Part shown: one piece after another, positions 61,562 to 64,000 of the stretch | How positions within the stretch are numbered: position 1 is the stretch's first letter | How the letters are laid out: each line of letters begins with the position of its first letter | NCBI RefSeq assembly: GCF_011305535.1 | Contig: NZ_CP049905.1 | Coordinates: 4,896,001-4,960,000, forward strand | Length of the DNA stretch: 64,000 nt | DNA from: Diaphorobacter sp. HDW4B | GTDB lineage: Bacteria; Pseudomonadota; Gammaproteobacteria; Burkholderiales; Burkholderiaceae_C | Reading direction: 5' to 3' | The notes under the pieces: model-generated | Told to the model about the DNA's origin: nothing | Seen by the model: only the letters and a program-made list of their open reading frames with translations | Databases searched by the model: none | Position numbers and translations under genes: made by a program

Positions 61562-62057
61562 CATGTCGATTCAAGCCACATGGAATGAACCGGGGCAGGC
61601 TGGCCAGCACTTCAAGAACGTCGTCGTGCCATGGTGCAAAAGCATGTGGATGGCTGGCCATCGACTGCATGTTGAAGTCCGCTTGCACGAAGACGCAAAA
61701 ACCGACCGCCAGCGCAAGTATTACCACGGCGTGGTGCTGAAAACCATCGCACAGCAGGCCCGTGGCGCGGATGGCGCGCAGTTCCCTCTGACTGTCTGGA
61801 AGGAATACTTTCGCTCGGAGTATTTGGGGCACAAGACGGTCACCACCAAGAATCCGATGACGGGGAAGAAGGTGCGTCGTCGTCAGCGTGTGAGCACAGA
61901 GGACTTGGGCGTGAAGGGTTACAGCCAACTCATCGACCGGGTGAGCGCGTTCGCAGCGACGGAGCTGGGCGTCACGTTCCCGATGCCTTTTTCAGAATGG
62001 GAGCGCATGCAGGTGGATCCAGATACGGGCGAGATCATTGGGGGGCTGCACGAATGA
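61554..62057 (+). CDS. ninB: Recombination protein NinB
   Basis: A 167-residue NinB/Orf family protein, which in lambda acts as a RecFOR substitute. Recognised by HVEVRLHEDAKTDRQRKYYHGVVLKTIAQQA and VWKEYFRSEYLG with RQRVSTEDLGVKGYSQLIDRVSAFAA. It overlaps rusA by 8 bp and the next gene by 4 bp (ATGA). Confidence 0.88.
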   Translation: MPDMSIQATWNEPGQAGQHFKNVVVPWCKSMWMAGHRLHVEVRLHEDAKTDRQRKYYHGVVLKTIAQQARGADGAQFPLTVWKEYFRSEYLGHKTVTTKNPMTGKKVRRRQRVSTEDLGVKGYSQLIDRVSAFAATELGVTFPMPFSEWERMQVDPDTGEIIGGLHE

Positions 62058-62497
62058 AGCGTTCTGGATTCAAGCGCCCACAACGACCCGAGCGCGCGCC
62101 GATCGTGCACAAACCGCTGGTCGTGCCGGTGGTGTACGCCGTCATTGACGACCAGGTGAGCGCCGCGCCGAAGTCCGCACCGGTGCGCAGCGAAGCATAT
62201 CGACGGGCGGTGGCCGCGCTGCCGTGCATCGAATGCAAGGTGCCCGGCATCAGCCAGTGCGCACACGCGAACACAGGGAAGGGCGCGGGCATCAAGGCCA
62301 GTGACCTCGACAGCTTCCCATTGTGCGCATGCCAACCGGGTCGACCGGGTTGCCACGCGAAGTTCGATCAGGGTGCGTTGTTCTCCAAGGCGGTCCGCCG
62401 TCTGAAAGAGCCCGCATGGGTGAGCGACACGCAACGCAAGATTAAAGCACTGGGCCTTTGGCCCGAAGGAATTCCGTATCCACATGAGCAAGGGTGA
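62054..62497 (+). CDS. Ref/NinG-like HNH zinc nuclease
   Basis: A 147-residue protein. The core has LPCIECKVPGISQCAHANTG, FPLCACQPGRPGCHAKFDQG and a final helical part. The Cys/His pattern (CxxC...H...CxC...CH) suits a zinc-bound HNH nuclease such as Ref or the NinG family of lambdoid phages. The exact family cannot be fixed. The ATG overlaps the ninB stop. Confidence 0.7.
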   Translation: MKRSGFKRPQRPERAPIVHKPLVVPVVYAVIDDQVSAAPKSAPVRSEAYRRAVAALPCIECKVPGISQCAHANTGKGAGIKASDLDSFPLCACQPGRPGCHAKFDQGALFSKAVRRLKEPAWVSDTQRKIKALGLWPEGIPYPHEQG

Positions 62498-62504
62498 CAG
62501 GCCA

Positions 62505-62993
62505 ATGACCACAGAACACATCTCCGAGAAGCGATCCAGCCGCGTGCAGGTGCTCGAAGCCGTGCATGCACTATACGAACAGGAAATGGAAGTCACCAGC
62601 GCATCGATCGCGCGGCATACCGGCCTGAAGATGGTCACCATTGCGGACTGCCTCAAGGAATTGAAGGAGCGCGAGGAAATCTGGGCGCCAGAGCGCGGTG
62701 TGTACCGGCCGGTTTTCAAGCATGAGCCCAGCCAGGCGGTCAGTGTCACGGTCACACCAACCGGGCACGTCAAGCTGGAGAAGGGCGACGTGGTGCTGGA
62801 ACTGAACCCGCATGAGTGGCGCGTGCAGTTGGCACCGCTGGCGGCCGGGGCATCAGCGCAAACCGCCGTGATCGAGCACACCCAGCTGACCGTTCAACTG
62901 GCAGATCAGCTTCGCAGGGTGCAGCGCCAAGTGGAAGGCCTCAAGGCGCTGCTGAAGGCCGATCCGAAGCAGGCGACGCTGATGCTTTTGTAA
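62505..62993 (+). CDS. Winged-helix prophage regulator-like protein
   Basis: A 162-residue protein. Residues ~15-70 form a wHTH (SRVQVLEAVHALYEQEMEVTSASIARHTGLKMVTIADCLKEL). The C-terminal half has a beta-rich part and a long terminal helix (TVQLADQLRRVQRQVEGLKALLKA). The ATG at 62505 has AAGGG upstream; another in-frame ATG lies 21 bp upstream and overlaps the previous gene. It is the last clear gene of the rightward operon. A late regulator role is possible, not shown. Confidence 0.65.
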   Translation: MTTEHISEKRSSRVQVLEAVHALYEQEMEVTSASIARHTGLKMVTIADCLKELKEREEIWAPERGVYRPVFKHEPSQAVSVTVTPTGHVKLEKGDVVLELNPHEWRVQLAPLAAGASAQTAVIEHTQLTVQLADQLRRVQRQVEGLKALLKADPKQATLMLL

Positions 62994-63143
62994 ACGTTAA
63001 ACAGCACCGCCCGTAGTGAGTTAGCAGGAGTCAGCGTCGGGTTGCTATGGAGCAAGTCTTCGCCGATATAAAAAAACTTGCGCGAGAAAGCCGCACGATC
63101 GAGCATGCGGACTTACTTTGCATCAGCGCGCAGGTCCCTCACG

Positions 63144-64000
63144 TCAATACTGTCGCAGTCGGCGTGCGACCACGGCCGCCAGCAGAATGCTCATCAGAAG
63201 TAGCGCCCATTGTTTTAATGTGGGCACAGGCACCGCATCGCTGGTAGAGACGGGACCCATGGTCAAAGTTAGGACAAATTGGTTGCCGTTTTGTGTGATG
63301 CTCGTCGGACCTTTCCACTCATAGCCATGTGGTACTGGTAAGGCAGATGCGTCGCTTTGCAGCGTCAGCGCACAGCTGCTGCCGGCAGGGACTAACGGTT
63401 GCGACGTGATGCTCAGTTGTCCGGTTGGTCCAACGGTTAGCGTGCCGGAAGCTGGGATTGCTGCTGCAGGTTTACAGGTCAGCGCGTACTCCAGAGTCTG
63501 ACCGATCAGCATACTAGGGAAGGTATTTGGCGCACCACGAATGGAACCGGTCACGCTTGCAATCGCTGGCGAAATGGCATTCCAGACGGCTGTCAGTGTT
63601 TGCTCGCCTGTGGCCGCATCTTCGGTAGCGGTTATGGTAGGCAATGCCGAGGCCAACATGTAACCACCGGATGTAGGTGTGGGGCCTGGCGTTGATGCGA
63701 ACTGAATGCCACATGAGTCACCTGCAGGAGCGGAGTGTGCAACGACTGCAGTACTGCTGTCGAAGTTCAGGTTTGCCACTGTGGGGGTGGGTGTCGCAGT
63801 GCAGTTAGTTAGCTCATAGCTTAGCGTCTGAGCGGCGAATTGGTTATTTCCACCATCAAGTCGAGCGATTACATTGATCTTTTTGGTCACCGATATCGCG
63901 ATGGATTCACTGTTGTTAGACAGCGTGACTTCGCCCTGACCGTTGGGCAATGAAATAACAGGGGACAGCACGAGCGAAGACACATTGGCTGGCACTTGGA
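63144..64000 (-). CDS. IPTL-CTERM surface/exported protein, C-terminal part (5' end outside window)
   Basis: About 284 residues of a Thr/Ser/Ala-rich extracellular protein on the minus strand, open to the window end. It has repeated beta-strand units with single Cys (LTNCTATPTPTVANL, CGIQFASTPGPTPTSGGY, LVPAGSSCALTLQSDAS). The C-terminus VPVPTLKQWALLLMSILL followed by VARRLRQY is a textbook IPTL-CTERM sorting signal: IPTL-like motif, membrane helix, basic tail. It is likely processed and displayed at the cell surface. No phage function is evident. Confidence 0.85.
   Translation of the reverse strand, partial: QVPANVSSLVLSPVISLPNGQGEVTLSNNSESIAISVTKKINVIARLDGGNNQFAAQTLSYELTNCTATPTPTVANLNFDSSTAVVAHSAPAGDSCGIQFASTPGPTPTSGGYMLASALPTITATEDAATGEQTLTAVWNAISPAIASVTGSIRGAPNTFPSMLIGQTLEYALTCKPAAAIPASGTLTVGPTGQLSITSQPLVPAGSSCALTLQSDASALPVPHGYEWKGPTSITQNGNQFVLTLTMGPVSTSDAVPVPTLKQWALLLMSILLAAVVARRLRQY

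Noticed and set aside
63047-63247. 66-codon plus-strand frame after the wHTH gene (MEQVFADIKKLARES...)
   Set aside because: The start lacks a ribosome-binding site and the second half is antisense to the IPTL-CTERM gene; it may be a fragment but cannot be supported.
42975-64000. CRISPR array or restriction/defence island
   Set aside because: No regularly spaced repeats, no cas, methylase or restriction genes; the repeats present are IS ends, iterons and short palindromes.

Overview
The window reads as a high-GC chromosome segment of a denitrifying betaproteobacterium, most likely a member of the Comamonadaceae (Burkholderiales). The basis is the gene content and the style of the proteins (purD-hemF, rsfS-rlmH-maf, rng, lptFG-pepA-holC, livK-like protein, IPTL-CTERM proteins). 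The genus cannot be fixed from the sequence alone.

Layout. (1) 1-3382: end of purD, hemF, rsfS (with a long Lys/Ala/Pro tail), rlmH and maf. (2) 3403-19018: a complete nir/nor denitrification block lies between maf and rng, which are usually neighbours. A leftward run nirS-C-F-DL-G-H-J-N, norE-F-C-B-Q-D ends with a DNR-type regulator, and nirE runs divergently. FNR/DNR-like boxes stand before norC and dnr, with a weaker one between nirS and nirE. Together the block makes cytochrome cd1 nitrite reductase with heme d1, then removes the NO with cNOR. (3) 19074-26310: rng, then a LysR-controlled phosphonate locus (phnDCE transporter, Fe-dependent alcohol dehydrogenase, phnX) closed by a strong terminator. 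(4) 26512-27783: an IS5-family element. (5) 27942-42789: aminotransferase, CysB-like regulator, a five-gene flavin electron-transfer operon (PepSY-TM, DUF2271, DUF4198, ApbE, flavodoxin reductase), cbiX, lptF/lptG, pepA, holC, a livK-like binding protein and a 2-hydroxyacid dehydrogenase.

(6) 42975-62993: a lambdoid-type prophage early region. The integrase is at the left end. A leftward early operon carries a zinc-ribbon protein, small ORFs, a YqaJ-type exonuclease, RecT, RdgC and a SANT/HNH-like protein. A rightward operon carries an O-like replication protein with an embedded origin-like iteron array, an HNH-like protein, RusA, NinB, a Ref/NinG-like nuclease and a wHTH protein. No repressor, terminase, capsid or lysis gene is visible before 64000. 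Four insertion sequences (IS3, IS481, IS5 and IS5/IS427-type) have each landed in a prophage gene: the AlpA-type excisionase, the SANT/HNH gene, the rdgC 3' end and the zinc-ribbon gene. Each insertion can be reversed on paper from its target duplication.

(7) Two IPTL/PEP-CTERM-like surface proteins lie inside and beside the prophage. One is a beta-helix protein at 46268 whose signal peptide and sorting tail are each put out of frame by a G7 tract. The other is cut by the window end. A third homopolymer, C10, lies at the start of a small prophage gene. The most rewarding targets are these homopolymer switches, the IS-made gene fusions, the interrupted excisionase, the DUF2271/ApbE module and the placement and control of the denitrification block.
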